From assembly GCF_030159855.1 (NCBI RefSeq), contig NZ_BSNG01000001.1:992001-1056000 (forward strand): DNA of 64,000 bases, given 5' to 3'. The notes beneath the pieces are model-generated. The model saw only the letters and a list, made by a program, of their open reading frames with translations, had not been told where the DNA came from and made no database searches. Position numbers and translations under genes: made by a program. The stretch's first letter is position 1; every line of letters begins with the position of its first letter. Shown here piece by piece: positions 8,290-17,103 of the stretch. Source of the DNA: Devosia yakushimensis (GTDB lineage Bacteria > Pseudomonadota > Alphaproteobacteria > Rhizobiales > Devosiaceae).

Positions 8290-10860
8290 ATGGCATCGAC
8301 GCCGCTCGGCGAGGACACCTATCCCGATCCACTATTGGCCTCCGAGCGCAGCAGCGCGGGGCTGTGGCGTGTCGTGGCCTTGGGCGTGGTGCTGGTGGCG
8401 CTGGCCGTGGCCTTCTCCTTTTTCAGCGACCGCATTCCCATGGATCTGGTGATGACTTTTGTCGGCGTGCTGGCCGTGGTCGGGGTCTTCTGCCTCTTCG
8501 GGCTGGCTGCGGGCCTGTTTCGCTTTGCCGGCAATGAGGAGCGACGCACGATTTCCCGCGCCGTTATCGACAGCCTGCCATTCGGCGCCGTGGTCTCGGA
8601 TCGGGACGGCAAGATTTCCTACGTCAACGCGCATTACGGCAGCTTCAGCGGTGCGCTGAACAATGGCCTTCCGGTGGGCGTCTCCCGCCTCTTTGCTGGC
8701 CAGTCCGATGCCAGCGAGGCCATCTATCGCTTGTCCCGCGCTGCCAAGGATGGCCGTAGTGCCGTCGAGGATATCCGTCTGGTTGGCGGGCTGGGCGGAT
8801 CGCAGGCCGAGAGTGCCCGCCCGTTCTGGTATCGCGTCGCCGTGCGGCCCTTGCCCGAAAGCGACGAGGCAAAAAAGCCGCTGGTCATCTGGTCGGTCGA
8901 GGACATTACCCGTGACCGCGACAATAATGAGAGCGCCTTCCGCGACCTGCAGCGCGCCATCGACTATCTCGATCATTCTCCGGCCGGCTTCTTCTCTGCC
9001 GACGCGCATGGCCGCATCCAATATCTCAATTCGACGCTGACCGACTGGCTGGGCTATGACCTGGCCGAGTTCAATGCGGGGCATCTTGGCCTCTCCGATA
9101 TCGTCCGCGGCGATGGGGCGACCCTGTTGATGCGCGGCCGCGGCGACGGCGAGATTTCGACCGAGGTCATCGATATCGACTTGGTCCGCCGCAATGGCAC
9201 GAGCCTGCCGGTGCGCCTGTTGCATCGCGCAGCCCGCATGGCCGATGGTGAATTGGGCGAAACGCGGACGCTGGTGCTCGACATGTCGAGCGCCCCCGAT
9301 ACCGAGGAAGAGCTGCGCGCGGCCGAAGTGCGGTTCTCGCGCTTCTTCAACGACACGCCCTTTGCCATTGCCACGCTCGATGGCGAGGGCCGCATCATCC
9401 GCACCAATGCGCCGTTCGGGCGCATTTTCCGTTGGTCGGGCGAGGAAAAAAGCCTTGAAATGCAGCCGCTGAGCGAGCTGATCGGGGAGGGGAGCCGCGA
9501 CAAGTTTGCCCGCGCCATTGGCGATGCCACCGCCAATCGCTCGGAAGTCGAGCCAGTCGATGCCCTGCTCAATGCCGAGGGCGATCATGCCGTCCGGCTC
9601 TACCTTTCGGCTTCCGAGCTCAGCGAAGGCTCGGCCGAGCAGGTCAATGTCTATGCGCTCGACATGACCGACCAGCGCAAGCTCGAGGCCCAGTTTGCCC
9701 AAAGCCAGAAAATGCAGGCTGTGGGCCAGCTCGCCGGTGGTGTGGCGCATGATTTCAACAATCTGCTGACCGCCATTATTGGCTTCTCCGATCTGCTGCT
9801 GCTCAAGCACAAGCCGGGCGATCCCTCGTTCAGCGAGCTGATGCAGATCAAGCAGAATGCCAATCGCGCGGCCGGGCTCACCCGGCAGTTGCTGGCCTTC
9901 TCGCGTCGGCAGACCCTGCGGCCGCAAGTGCTGGAGCTGCCGCTGATCGTTGACGATCTTACCGTGCTGCTCAAGCGCATGATCGGCGAGAAGAATACAC
10001 TGACCGTCGAGCATGGCCGCAACATCTGGCCGGTGCGCGCGGACGTCGTGCAGCTCGAACAGGTCATCATCAACCTGGTGGTCAATGCGCGCGACGCCAT
10101 GCCCAATGGCGGCTCGATCACCATCCGCACTGGCAATGTCGAGCGGGCAGAAGCCGAGCGCATGACTTTCGCGGGCATGGTCCCGGCCGATTTCGTGCTT
10201 ATCGATGTGCAGGATACGGGCACTGGCATGAGCCCGGAAGTCATCGCCAAGATTTTCGAGCCCTTCTTCACGACCAAGGAATTGGGCAAGGGGACGGGCC
10301 TCGGACTCTCGACCGTGTATGGCATCGTCAAGCAGACCGAGGGTTATATCTATCCGGTTTCGACCGTTGGCGTCGGTACGACGTTCAAGATTTTCCTGCC
10401 GCGCCATGTGCCAGCCGAGAACGAAATTGCCGGCAAGGCCGCCGCCGCTGCCCCAGCGCGCGATCTCACCGGCCAGGAACGCATTCTTCTGGTGGAAGAC
10501 GAAGAGAGCGTGCGCGCCTTCTCGGCCCGCGCCCTGCGCGCTACCGGCTATGAGGTATTCGAGGCCGATGGCGGCGAAGAAGCGCTCGAAGTGCTTGAGG
10601 ACATTGATTACAAGATCGACCTGATGATTTCCGATGTCGTGATGCCGGAAATGGACGGGCCGACACTGCTCAAGCATGTGCGCGGGGAAATGCCTGATCT
10701 CAAGGTTATTTTCGTGTCCGGCTATGCGGAGGAAAGCGTGCGCCGGGACATCGAGGACGACCAGAGCGTGGATTTCCTGCCCAAGCCCTATTCGCTCGAT
10801 CAGATCAATTCCAAGGTCAAGGAAGTGCTGCAGCGGCTGGGCAAGGGCGAGGTCAATTGA
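8290..10860 (+). CDS. cckA: hybrid sensor histidine kinase CckA
   Basis: CckA is the hybrid kinase/phosphatase that, through ChpT, sets phosphorylation of the cell-cycle regulator CtrA. The 856-residue protein has two transmembrane helices (about 27-44 and 53-75), PAS-type regions between about 90 and 460, a HisKA domain with the phospho-acceptor His487 in GGVAHDFNNLLTAI, an ATPase domain with N box (NLVVNARDAM) and G boxes (DTGTGM, GKGTGLGLS), and a C-terminal receiver domain with Asp782 (SDVVMPEMDG). The two-helix, PAS, HK, REC order and the GGVAHDFNN H-box are typical of CckA. DUF2237 follows with a start that overlaps the stop. The CtrA-like site at 4.2 kb is a plausible downstream target. 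Confidence 0.93.
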   Translation: MASTPLGEDTYPDPLLASERSSAGLWRVVALGVVLVALAVAFSFFSDRIPMDLVMTFVGVLAVVGVFCLFGLAAGLFRFAGNEERRTISRAVIDSLPFGAVVSDRDGKISYVNAHYGSFSGALNNGLPVGVSRLFAGQSDASEAIYRLSRAAKDGRSAVEDIRLVGGLGGSQAESARPFWYRVAVRPLPESDEAKKPLVIWSVEDITRDRDNNESAFRDLQRAIDYLDHSPAGFFSADAHGRIQYLNSTLTDWLGYDLAEFNAGHLGLSDIVRGDGATLLMRGRGDGEISTEVIDIDLVRRNGTSLPVRLLHRAARMADGELGETRTLVLDMSSAPDTEEELRAAEVRFSRFFNDTPFAIATLDGEGRIIRTNAPFGRIFRWSGEEKSLEMQPLSELIGEGSRDKFARAIGDATANRSEVEPVDALLNAEGDHAVRLYLSASELSEGSAEQVNVYALDMTDQRKLEAQFAQSQKMQAVGQLAGGVAHDFNNLLTAIIGFSDLLLLKHKPGDPSFSELMQIKQNANRAAGLTRQLLAFSRRQTLRPQVLELPLIVDDLTVLLKRMIGEKNTLTVEHGRNIWPVRADVVQLEQVIINLVVNARDAMPNGGSITIRTGNVERAEAERMTFAGMVPADFVLIDVQDTGTGMSPEVIAKIFEPFFTTKELGKGTGLGLSTVYGIVKQTEGYIYPVSTVGVGTTFKIFLPRHVPAENEIAGKAAAAAPARDLTGQERILLVEDEESVRAFSARALRATGYEVFEADGGEEALEVLEDIDYKIDLMISDVVMPEMDGPTLLKHVRGEMPDLKVIFVSGYAEESVRRDIEDDQSVDFLPKPYSLDQINSKVKEVLQRLGKGEVN

Positions 10861-11249
10861 ACGAGATGGGGCGCTTCGGCGCCGCCGAGCTCAATGTACT
10901 GGGCGAGCCGCTGCAGCCCTGTTCCAGCGATCCGCTGACCGGCTTCTTCCGCACCGGTTATTGTGCGGCCGGGCCGGATGGCGCGGCGGTGCATCTGGTG
11001 TGCATCCAGGCGACGGAAGAGTTCCTGGAATTTTCCGCTTCGGTCGGCAACGATCTTTCCACGCCGCATCCGGAATTCTCGTTTCCCGGCCTGAGCGGCG
11101 GCGACCATTGGTGCCTCGTCGCCGGCCGCTGGGCGCAAGCCCACGCCGCCGGCAAGGCGCCCAAAGTGTTCCTGCGCTCAACCAATCAAGCCGTGCTCGG
11201 ACTTATCCCCCTCGAGGTGCTCAAGAGGTATGCTCTGGATTTGAACTAG
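10857..11249 (+). CDS. DUF2237 family protein
   Basis: This small protein matches DUF2237 along its full length: LNVLGEPLQPCSSDPLTGFFRTG near the start, then EFLEFSASVGNDLSTPHPEF, FPGLSGGDHWCLVAGRW, and a C-terminal LIPLEVLKRYALDLN. Cys and Trp positions of the family are kept (C22, the HWC motif). The function of DUF2237 is unknown. The start is either TTG at 10857, overlapping the cckA stop, or ATG at 10866; both keep the domain whole. Tight overlap implies co-transcription with cckA. Confidence 0.9.
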   Translation: MNEMGRFGAAELNVLGEPLQPCSSDPLTGFFRTGYCAAGPDGAAVHLVCIQATEEFLEFSASVGNDLSTPHPEFSFPGLSGGDHWCLVAGRWAQAHAAGKAPKVFLRSTNQAVLGLIPLEVLKRYALDLN

Positions 11250-11286
11250 GGCGGGGAATGACACCGTGGGGGAAGCAAAAATAGAG

Positions 11287-11772
11287 CTAGCGCTTCCGCT
11301 CCACCAATAGCGCATCCAGGTTCTTGAAACTCATCTCCATGCCATCGGCCATGCCCGTTGCCGCAATCTGGTCCCGCAGGGCCTTGGACGCGTATGTCAG
11401 CCGGTTGATCACTGTCGTTCCCTCAGGCTTTTCCTCGAAATCGACCAGCGACTGCGACATGCCGCCGGTGTCGGGCTGATCAAAGCCTTCCTCGCTTCGG
11501 ATATGTTCCGGCATAGTGATGGTGTGGATCACGCCAGACATGGCCAGGCGCTCATCGCCCTTATGCCATTCGTAGCGATAGCGTCCGCCGGCTCGCGCCT
11601 CGAAAACACAGACCGGCATGGTCCAGCCCGGCGGGCCGGTCAGCCAGCGCTTGATCAGTGGCGGCTGCGTATAGCAGGCAAACACCAGATCGCGCGGCGC
11701 GGCGAAGTCGCGCTCGGTGAGGATTTCGGTATCGCTGGGCGTGGATATGCGCAGTGGTCCGCCAAATGCCAT
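11287..11772 (-). CDS. SRPBCC (AHSA1-type) domain protein
   Basis: The 161-residue protein has the START/Bet v1-like fold signature of the AHSA1 group: ILTERDFAAPRDLVFACYTQPPLIKRWL near the N terminus, a central FEARAGGRYRYEW, and a C-terminal helix (DQIAATGMADGMEMSFKNLDALL). Such proteins bind hydrophobic ligands or act as small regulatory partners; no enzyme activity can be assigned. The ATG at 11772 has an excellent GGGAGGA 5 bases upstream. It lies downstream of an ArsR-type repressor gene on the same strand, a very common pairing, and is probably controlled by it. Confidence 0.9.
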   Translation of the reverse strand: MAFGGPLRISTPSDTEILTERDFAAPRDLVFACYTQPPLIKRWLTGPPGWTMPVCVFEARAGGRYRYEWHKGDERLAMSGVIHTITMPEHIRSEEGFDQPDTGGMSQSLVDFEEKPEGTTVINRLTYASKALRDQIAATGMADGMEMSFKNLDALLVERKR

Positions 11773-11884
11773 CTCGTCCTCCCTAAGCATCGGACCGAAA
11801 AGTGCGAAGCGGCTTTCGGTCGAATCCGATGCGACAACAATAAGATAGAGCGCACGATCCGATTCCAGCGGATCGTCCTGCGCT

Positions 11885-12235
11885 CTACGCTTTGCCTGCC
11901 ATGGCCTCCAGCCGCTTGAGTTCATCAAGCAGGTCATCGAGCCGCTCAAATTGGGCTTCCCAATATTTGCGATATTCGATCAGCCATCCGGTGGCCTCGG
12001 CTAGTGGCTGTGCCTCCAGCTTGCATGGCCGCCGCTGCGCGTCGCGCCCGCGCGAAATCAGCCCCGCATTTTCCAATACCTTGAGATGCTTGGAAATGGC
12101 CGGCTGGCTCATGGCGAAGGGCTCGGCAAGTTCCATCACCGAGGCTTCGCCTTGTGCCAGCCGCGCCAGAATAGCGCGCCGTGTCGGGTCGGACAGAGCC
12201 TGGAAAGTGGCGTCAAGACTGGCAGGCGTCGGCAT
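11885..12235 (-). CDS. ArsR-type winged-helix transcriptional regulator
   Basis: The 116-residue protein is a compact winged-helix repressor: FQALSDPTRRAILARLAQGEASVMELAEPFAMSQPAISKHLKVLENAGLI is the classic ArsR DNA-binding segment at about residues 10-60, ending in a helical W-x-E-YRKYWEAQFERLDDLLDEL tail typical of regulators paired with SRPBCC genes. Metal-binding Cys motifs of true arsenic sensors are absent, so the signal is unknown. It is upstream of and co-directional with the SRPBCC gene (112-base gap). Two similar putative operator copies lie just upstream of its start, suggesting autoregulation. Confidence 0.93.
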   Translation of the reverse strand: MPTPASLDATFQALSDPTRRAILARLAQGEASVMELAEPFAMSQPAISKHLKVLENAGLISRGRDAQRRPCKLEAQPLAEATGWLIEYRKYWEAQFERLDDLLDELKRLEAMAGKA

Positions 12236-12240
12236 GAATG

Positions 12241-12271
12241 ACCTATTTTGGTTATAAAACCTATTGGTTAT
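12241..12271. promoter_or_regulatory. duplicated putative operator of the ArsR gene
   Basis: Two copies of a dyad sit in tandem just upstream of the ArsR start: ACCTATTTTGGTTAT at 12241-12255 and ACCTATTGGTTAT at 12259-12271. The second contains AACC-TATT-GGTT, a clean inverted repeat. Position (6-36 bases before the start codon) and symmetry fit autoregulation by the ArsR protein. Binding is inferred. Confidence 0.5.
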
Positions 12272-12294
12272 TCAATGCTTGTTCGCTCTCCGCG

Positions 12295-13311
12295 TCAAGC
12301 CGTTCCGCCGGGAATGGGCGTTCCGGGGGCCAGCAATCCCTGGTTGGCCAGTTCCGTCCAAAGCGCGTCGGGGATTTTGGCGTCCCACCATTTGAGGATG
12401 CCGTCGAGTTCTTCCGGCGATTTCGGCCCCGGCAGCACGTTGCATACGGCGGGATGAGTCAGGGGAAACTGCAGCGCGGCGGCGGGCAGGGCTACACCGA
12501 AATCCTGGCAGACGGTTTCGAGTGCTTTGACGCGATCAACAATGGCCTGCGGTGCCTTGGCATAATTGAAGATGGCGCCGCCCACCAGAATGCCCGAATT
12601 GAACGGGCCGCCAATGACCACGGAAGCACCGCGCTCGATGCAGGTGCTCATGAAGGGATTGAGCGAAGTCTGCTCCAGGAGCGTATAGCGCCCGGCAAGC
12701 AGGAACACGTCCCAATCGCCCAGGGCGAAGGCGTCCATCAGCACCTGCCATTCATTGACGCCCAGCCCGATCGCCTTGATCTCGCCACTGTCGCGCAATT
12801 GCCGCAGCGCCTTGTATCCACCGCTTTCGAGCTGTTTCCACAAGGGCTTGTTGCCCTCTACGCCATGGGTGGCAGTGCCGATGTCGTGGACATAAAGAAT
12901 ATCGGCGCCATTCATGCCCAGCCGCTGCAGGCTGTCCTCGTAGGAGCGCATGATGCCGTCATAGGAATAGTCATAGACCTGCTCGAAGGGCAGGGGATTG
13001 ACCCAATTATGCGGCTCGCTCCATTCCTTCACGGGCTTGAGGCGCCGCCCTACCTTGGTCGAGAGCACGGTGCCGGCGCGCCGCTCGCGCAGGACGTCGC
13101 CGACGAGATGCTCGGAGCGGCCATAACCATATTGGGGCGCCGTATCGACGTAATTTATCCCCATGTCGAGGCCGTGGCTTATGGTCGCTCGGGCCTGGTC
13201 GGCCGGCACATTGGTAAAAATGCCGGCCAGGGACGCGCAGCCAAGGCCCAGTGTGGTGATTTCCAGACCGGTTTTGCCGATCTGGCGCGTCTCGAATGTG
13301 CGTGCCGCCAT
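12295..13311 (-). CDS. aldo/keto reductase family oxidoreductase
   Basis: An NADP-dependent aldo/keto reductase of the sugar-dehydrogenase branch (resembling D-threo-aldose or L-fucose/L-galactose 1-dehydrogenases). The 338 residues include the catalytic tetrad in the expected places: Asp56 and Tyr61 (NYVDTAPQYGYGRSEH), Lys86 (STKVGRR) and His142 (YVHDIG). The barrel is complete to a C-terminal PGPKSPEELDG. It lies 67 bases downstream of an AraD1-family gene on the same strand, which supports a role in oxidising a pentose or deoxysugar. The substrate cannot be read from sequence. Confidence 0.9.
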   Translation of the reverse strand: MAARTFETRQIGKTGLEITTLGLGCASLAGIFTNVPADQARATISHGLDMGINYVDTAPQYGYGRSEHLVGDVLRERRAGTVLSTKVGRRLKPVKEWSEPHNWVNPLPFEQVYDYSYDGIMRSYEDSLQRLGMNGADILYVHDIGTATHGVEGNKPLWKQLESGGYKALRQLRDSGEIKAIGLGVNEWQVLMDAFALGDWDVFLLAGRYTLLEQTSLNPFMSTCIERGASVVIGGPFNSGILVGGAIFNYAKAPQAIVDRVKALETVCQDFGVALPAAALQFPLTHPAVCNVLPGPKSPEELDGILKWWDAKIPDALWTELANQGLLAPGTPIPGGTA

Positions 13312-13378
13312 AGTCTCCTCCCAGATGGGAGGATAACTGACATGTTAGTTGGCCGCCGTAAAGACGCTGCGATTGGTC

Positions 13379-14374
13379 CTAGTAGACGTTGCCGATGATT
13401 ACCGGGTGTTCGGTTTCGATGCGGATCGGGTTGCGCAGGGCGGCGCCGAACTGGGCTTCCTCGATCTCGAAAATGTCGTCGGGCCTGGTCGAAATGCCAT
13501 CGGCGAAGCTCAGCGTTGCCGTGCCGAAACAATGCACATGGATATCGCCGGGATTGCGGAACAGCTCATATTTGAAGTGGTGATATTCCAGATTGGCGAT
13601 GGTGTGGCTCATATTATCCTCGCCGCTGAGGAATGGCTTTTCCCAGATCACCTGGCCATCGCGCCAGATGCGTGATTTGCCCTCGATATGGGCCGGCAGA
13701 TCGCCCAGCCGCAATTCCGGTCCGAACGAGCAGGCGCGCAGCTTGGAATGCGCCAGATAGAGATAGTTGACCCGTTCGGTCACATGGTCGGAGAATTCGT
13801 TGGCCAGGGCAAAGCCCAGTCGCCGGGGCTGGCCATTGTGGTCGATGAGATAAATGCCGGCGATTTCAGGTTCTTCCCCAGCGTCCAGGGCGAAGCTGGG
13901 CGAGGGGATGGGGTGGCCGGGATTGACGACGGTATAGCCGTTGCCCTTGTAGAACCATTCCGGCTGCACGCCTTTGCTGCCATCGGCGGGCTTGCCGCCC
14001 TCCAGCCCCATGCGGAACATTTTCATGGAATCGGTCAGGTTGTCCTCGGTCTTGGTGCCGTTGGACTTGTGCATGGCATCGCGCGTCGCGGCGGACCCCA
14101 GATGCGTGAGGCCGGTGCCGGTGACATAAAGATGGGCCGGGTCGGGATGGTCGATCGGCGCCAGAAGCCGGCCTTCGGCCAACAGGGCTGCCTTATCGAC
14201 AGTTTCGCCCAATCCCTGCTGCGCAATCAGCGCGCCCATGCCCGATTGGGCGGCGATTGCCGCCTGGGCCAGACCGTAGACGCTGCTGGCGCCATTGACC
14301 TGGCGGGTCACCTCGCCCTGGACGGCGCCGACGGCGCGCTCGCCGTTGAGATCGAAATATTGGATCAGATTCAT
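13379..14374 (-). CDS. AraD1/GguC family protein (fumarylacetoacetate hydrolase-like fold)
   Basis: The 331-residue protein matches the AraD1/GguC group of the FAH superfamily: LIQYFDLNGERAVG at the start, LLAPIDHPDPAHLYVTGTGLTHLGSA, an acidic metal-binding region (EPEIAGIYLID, GFALANEFSDH), and a C-terminal HPVIIGNVY. In Agrobacterium-like bacteria members of this group act as 2-keto-3-deoxy-L-arabonate dehydratases beside sugar uptake genes. The ATG at 14374 has GGGAGGA 5 bases upstream. With the downstream aldo/keto reductase it probably forms a two-gene sugar-catabolic operon; no transporter is nearby. Confidence 0.88.
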   Translation of the reverse strand: MNLIQYFDLNGERAVGAVQGEVTRQVNGASSVYGLAQAAIAAQSGMGALIAQQGLGETVDKAALLAEGRLLAPIDHPDPAHLYVTGTGLTHLGSAATRDAMHKSNGTKTEDNLTDSMKMFRMGLEGGKPADGSKGVQPEWFYKGNGYTVVNPGHPIPSPSFALDAGEEPEIAGIYLIDHNGQPRRLGFALANEFSDHVTERVNYLYLAHSKLRACSFGPELRLGDLPAHIEGKSRIWRDGQVIWEKPFLSGEDNMSHTIANLEYHHFKYELFRNPGDIHVHCFGTATLSFADGISTRPDDIFEIEEAQFGAALRNPIRIETEHPVIIGNVY

Positions 14375-14566
14375 TTGTGTCCTCCCGCGGAGAGGCCCGG
14401 CGGGCCAAACTGGCAGGCATAGAACGCAAGAGGGGCACACTAGGCAAGCCCAAAAATCATACTAATGAAATCTCGCGCCACCATAGACCCTGCTTTGGAT
14501 TGTGCGAGGTCGCTGGCGTCTCTATATCGGGGGCAGCGCCAGGGCGGCGCCGGGGATGACTTTGCC

Positions 14567-15685
14567 ATGCTGGACAGCGTCGAAAGCGCACTCGCGGCGA
14601 TTGCCGCAGGCGAACTCGTGGTTGTGGTGGACGACACCGACCGGGAGAATGAGGGCGACCTGATCATGGCGGCCGGCAAGGCGACGCCCGAAAAGATCGC
14701 CTTCATGATCCGCCATACCAGCGGCATTATCTGTGTGCCGATGACAACGGCCCGCGCGGCCGAGCTCAATCTCGATCCCATGGTCGCCAATAATATCGAT
14801 CCGTTCCGCACGGCTTTTACCGTGACGGTCGATTACCGGGTCGGCATGACCACGGGTATTTCCGCCGCTGAACGAACCGCCACCATAAGGGCGCTGGCCG
14901 GGGGCAATGCTCATGCTGGCGACTTCATCCGCCCGGGTCACATCTTCCCGCTGCTGGCCCGGGAGGGCGGCGTGCTGGCCCGTTCCGGCCATACTGAAGC
15001 CGGTATCGATCTCTCGCGCATGGCTGGCCTTGAGCCGGCCGGCGTGCTGGCCGAAGTGGTCAATGACGATGGCACTGTCAAGCGTCTGCCCGAACTGATC
15101 GCCTTTGCCCAGGAGCACGGCCTCAAGATCATCTCGATCGAGGATTTGATTTCCTATCGCCTGGCACAGGAGAAATTCCTGTCGCGCCAGGCCGTGGTTC
15201 CCACCATGGTCAGCGGCTTGCCGGCGGTTGCCTATGCCTATCAGACCCCGTTCGATCCGGTGCAGCAAGTGGCGCTGGTGCTGGGCGATGTCGAGGGCAA
15301 GAGCAATGTGCCTTGCCGCATCGTCCGGGAACAGCCGCTGCGCGATCTGCTGGCGCGCGCGGCCGGCGAGGCCGATCCCATTGAGCGTGCTGTTGCGGAG
15401 ATCGTCGCGCGGGGCGGCACCGGCATCGTTCTGTTGCTGCGCGGCGCTTCCGCCGGGGATCGCGAAGAGGATAGCCGTCGCTCCCCGACACAGGACGGGC
15501 AGGGCGGCGAGCATCATGGCAGCGCGGTCAAGCGCATGAAGGGCTGGCGCGAGATTGGCGTGGGCTCGCAGATGCTGCGCGATCTCGGTGTCCAATCCAT
15601 CGCCCTGATGACGACTTCGGGGCGCCAATATGTCGGTCTGGGCGGCTTTGGGCTCGAGATCGGCGAAACGATTCTGCTCTCCTGA
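14567..15685 (+). CDS. ribB: 3,4-dihydroxy-2-butanone 4-phosphate synthase with degenerate GTP cyclohydrolase II domain
   Basis: The N-terminal 200 residues form an intact DHBP synthase (riboflavin pathway, ribulose 5-phosphate to dihydroxybutanone phosphate): VVDDTDRENEGDLIMAA, DFIRPGHIFPL, and SGHTEAGIDLSRMAG carry the acidic metal site and the substrate-binding residues. The C-terminal part aligns in outline with RibA but lacks the three zinc Cys and the RQEGRG loop (here LLRGASAG followed by a low-complexity D/E/G/Q/H stretch), so GTP cyclohydrolase activity is unlikely. The ATG at 14567 opens directly on the domain; an upstream ATG at 14465 would add a non-homologous tail. No FMN-riboswitch-like leader is visible. 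Confidence 0.93.
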   Translation: MLDSVESALAAIAAGELVVVVDDTDRENEGDLIMAAGKATPEKIAFMIRHTSGIICVPMTTARAAELNLDPMVANNIDPFRTAFTVTVDYRVGMTTGISAAERTATIRALAGGNAHAGDFIRPGHIFPLLAREGGVLARSGHTEAGIDLSRMAGLEPAGVLAEVVNDDGTVKRLPELIAFAQEHGLKIISIEDLISYRLAQEKFLSRQAVVPTMVSGLPAVAYAYQTPFDPVQQVALVLGDVEGKSNVPCRIVREQPLRDLLARAAGEADPIERAVAEIVARGGTGIVLLLRGASAGDREEDSRRSPTQDGQGGEHHGSAVKRMKGWREIGVGSQMLRDLGVQSIALMTTSGRQYVGLGGFGLEIGETILLS

Positions 15686-15737
15686 CCCCTTCAGGTGCCT
15701 TTCTTATTTTGTTCCGGTTCCCCACTTGACACTTTGG

Positions 15738-15752
15738 AAACAAAATGAGAAC
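15738..15752. promoter_or_regulatory. SOS (LexA) box of recA
   Basis: On the minus strand this reads GTTCTCATTTTGTTT, one base off the alphaproteobacterial LexA consensus GTTC-N7-GTTC. It sits 83 bases before the recA start and 6 bases after a TTGACA -35-like hexamer (15726-15731), so LexA bound here would cover the promoter. LexA binding is inferred from motif and position. Confidence 0.65.
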
Positions 15753-15834
15753 AAATAGGGCACATTAAATGGACAGCGACCTGCGGTGCCAACGCGTTGC
15801 GCGGCCCCCCAGAGCGTGAAATAAGGAGAGAACT

Positions 15835-16911
15835 ATGGCTGGCTCGCCGCTTCGCGTTGTTGAGGGTGGAACTATGGATAAGGACAAGGCACTTGCCGCA
15901 GCGCTCGGCCAGATCGAGCGCAGCTTCGGCAAGGGCTCGATCATGCGGCTGGGCGAGGCTGCATCGATCGAAGTGGAGGCCATCTCCACCGGATCGCTCG
16001 GCCTCGACATCGCCTTGGGCATTGGCGGCCTGCCGAAGGGCCGAATCGTCGAGATTTTCGGGCCCGAAAGCTCGGGTAAGACCACGCTGGCCCTGCATGT
16101 CATTGCCGAGGCGCAGCGCGCCGGTGGCATTTGTGCTTTCGTCGACGCGGAACATGCGCTCGATCCGATCTATGCCCGCAAGCTCGGGGTCAATGTCGAT
16201 GACCTGTTGATTTCCCAGCCCGATGCCGGCGAGCAGGCGCTCGAAATCACCGATACGCTGGTGCGCTCCGGCGCCATCGACGTGCTGGTTGTCGACTCGG
16301 TGGCTGCGCTGACGCCGCGTGCCGAACTCGAAGGCGAAATGGGGGACGCGCTGCCTGGTCTACAGGCTCGCCTGATGAGCCAGGCCATGCGCAAGCTGAC
16401 CTCCTCGATCTCCAAGTCGAAGTGCCTGGTCATCTTCATCAACCAGATTCGCATGAAGATCGGCGTGATGTATGGCTCGCCCGAAACTACGACGGGCGGT
16501 AATGCGCTCAAATTCTATGCTTCGGTTCGTCTCGATATCCGCCGTATCGGCGCGATCAAGGATCGCGAAGAGATCGTGGGCAACCAGACCCGCGTGAAGG
16601 TGGTCAAGAACAAGCTGGCTCCGCCGTTCCGCCAGGTGGAATTCGACATCATGTATGGCGAAGGCATTTCCAAGACTGGCGAATTGATCGACCTTGGCGT
16701 CAAGTCGGGCATTGTCGAGAAGTCCGGCGCCTGGTTCTCCTGGGATAGCCAGCGCCTGGGGCAGGGCCGTGAGAATGCGCGGCAGTTCCTCAAGGACAAT
16801 CCCGAGGCAGCGGCAACGATCGAGCGCGGTGTGCGTGAAAGTTCCGGCCTGCTTGGTGAAGTTCTGCTGGTGTCCGGCGGGGACGATGATGGTGCGGATA
16901 GCGACGAATAG
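15835..16911 (+). CDS. recA: recombinase RecA
   Basis: RecA forms filaments on single-stranded DNA for strand exchange and triggers LexA self-cleavage. The 358-residue protein has the N-terminal ALAAALGQIERSFGKGSIM, Walker A GPESSGKT at residues 76-83, Walker B LVVDSV, loop L1/L2 region (EGEMGD, NQIRMKIGVMYGSPETTTGG) and an acidic C terminus. The ATG at 15835 has AGGAG about 7 bases upstream and gives the usual rhizobial N terminus (LRVVEGG before MDKDKAL); an internal ATG at residue 14 is less likely. Upstream is an SOS box, downstream a strong terminator, so the gene is probably monocistronic. Confidence 0.99.
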   Translation: MAGSPLRVVEGGTMDKDKALAAALGQIERSFGKGSIMRLGEAASIEVEAISTGSLGLDIALGIGGLPKGRIVEIFGPESSGKTTLALHVIAEAQRAGGICAFVDAEHALDPIYARKLGVNVDDLLISQPDAGEQALEITDTLVRSGAIDVLVVDSVAALTPRAELEGEMGDALPGLQARLMSQAMRKLTSSISKSKCLVIFINQIRMKIGVMYGSPETTTGGNALKFYASVRLDIRRIGAIKDREEIVGNQTRVKVVKNKLAPPFRQVEFDIMYGEGISKTGELIDLGVKSGIVEKSGAWFSWDSQRLGQGRENARQFLKDNPEAAATIERGVRESSGLLGEVLLVSGGDDDGADSDE

Positions 16912-16937
16912 ATCGTCCTTTCCCATGCCGGTTTTGT

Positions 16938-16971
16938 GGAGGTGGCGCGCAAGCGCTGCCTCCTTTCTTTT
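16938..16971 (+). terminator. intrinsic terminator of recA
   Basis: An 11-bp stem (GGAGGTGGCGC with GCGCTGCCTCC, two G-U pairs) closed by a GCAA tetraloop is followed by TTTCTTTT at 16964-16971. It begins 27 bases after the recA stop. Confidence 0.85.
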
Positions 16972-17103
16972 GGCGCCATTGGCATCGCGGCCAATGACAA
17001 ATGCCCTCTTGCTGCCGCAATGCTGGACAGAGGCGCAAACCGCGCGATAGAAAGCCCCCCGACCTTCTGCGGCGCATGGCGCCATTCCGATGAAAGCCTG
17101 TTG

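Noticed and set aside
8332..10677. Long minus-strand frame opposite cckA
   Set aside because: Same shadow effect; cckA has complete kinase and receiver motifs on the plus strand.
12238..13398. Plus-strand frame opposite the aldo/keto reductase gene
   Set aside because: The minus-strand gene has the whole AKR tetrad; the plus-strand frame has no family pattern.
14441..14566. FMN riboswitch before ribB
   Set aside because: The gap is too short and lacks the conserved FMN-element core sequences.
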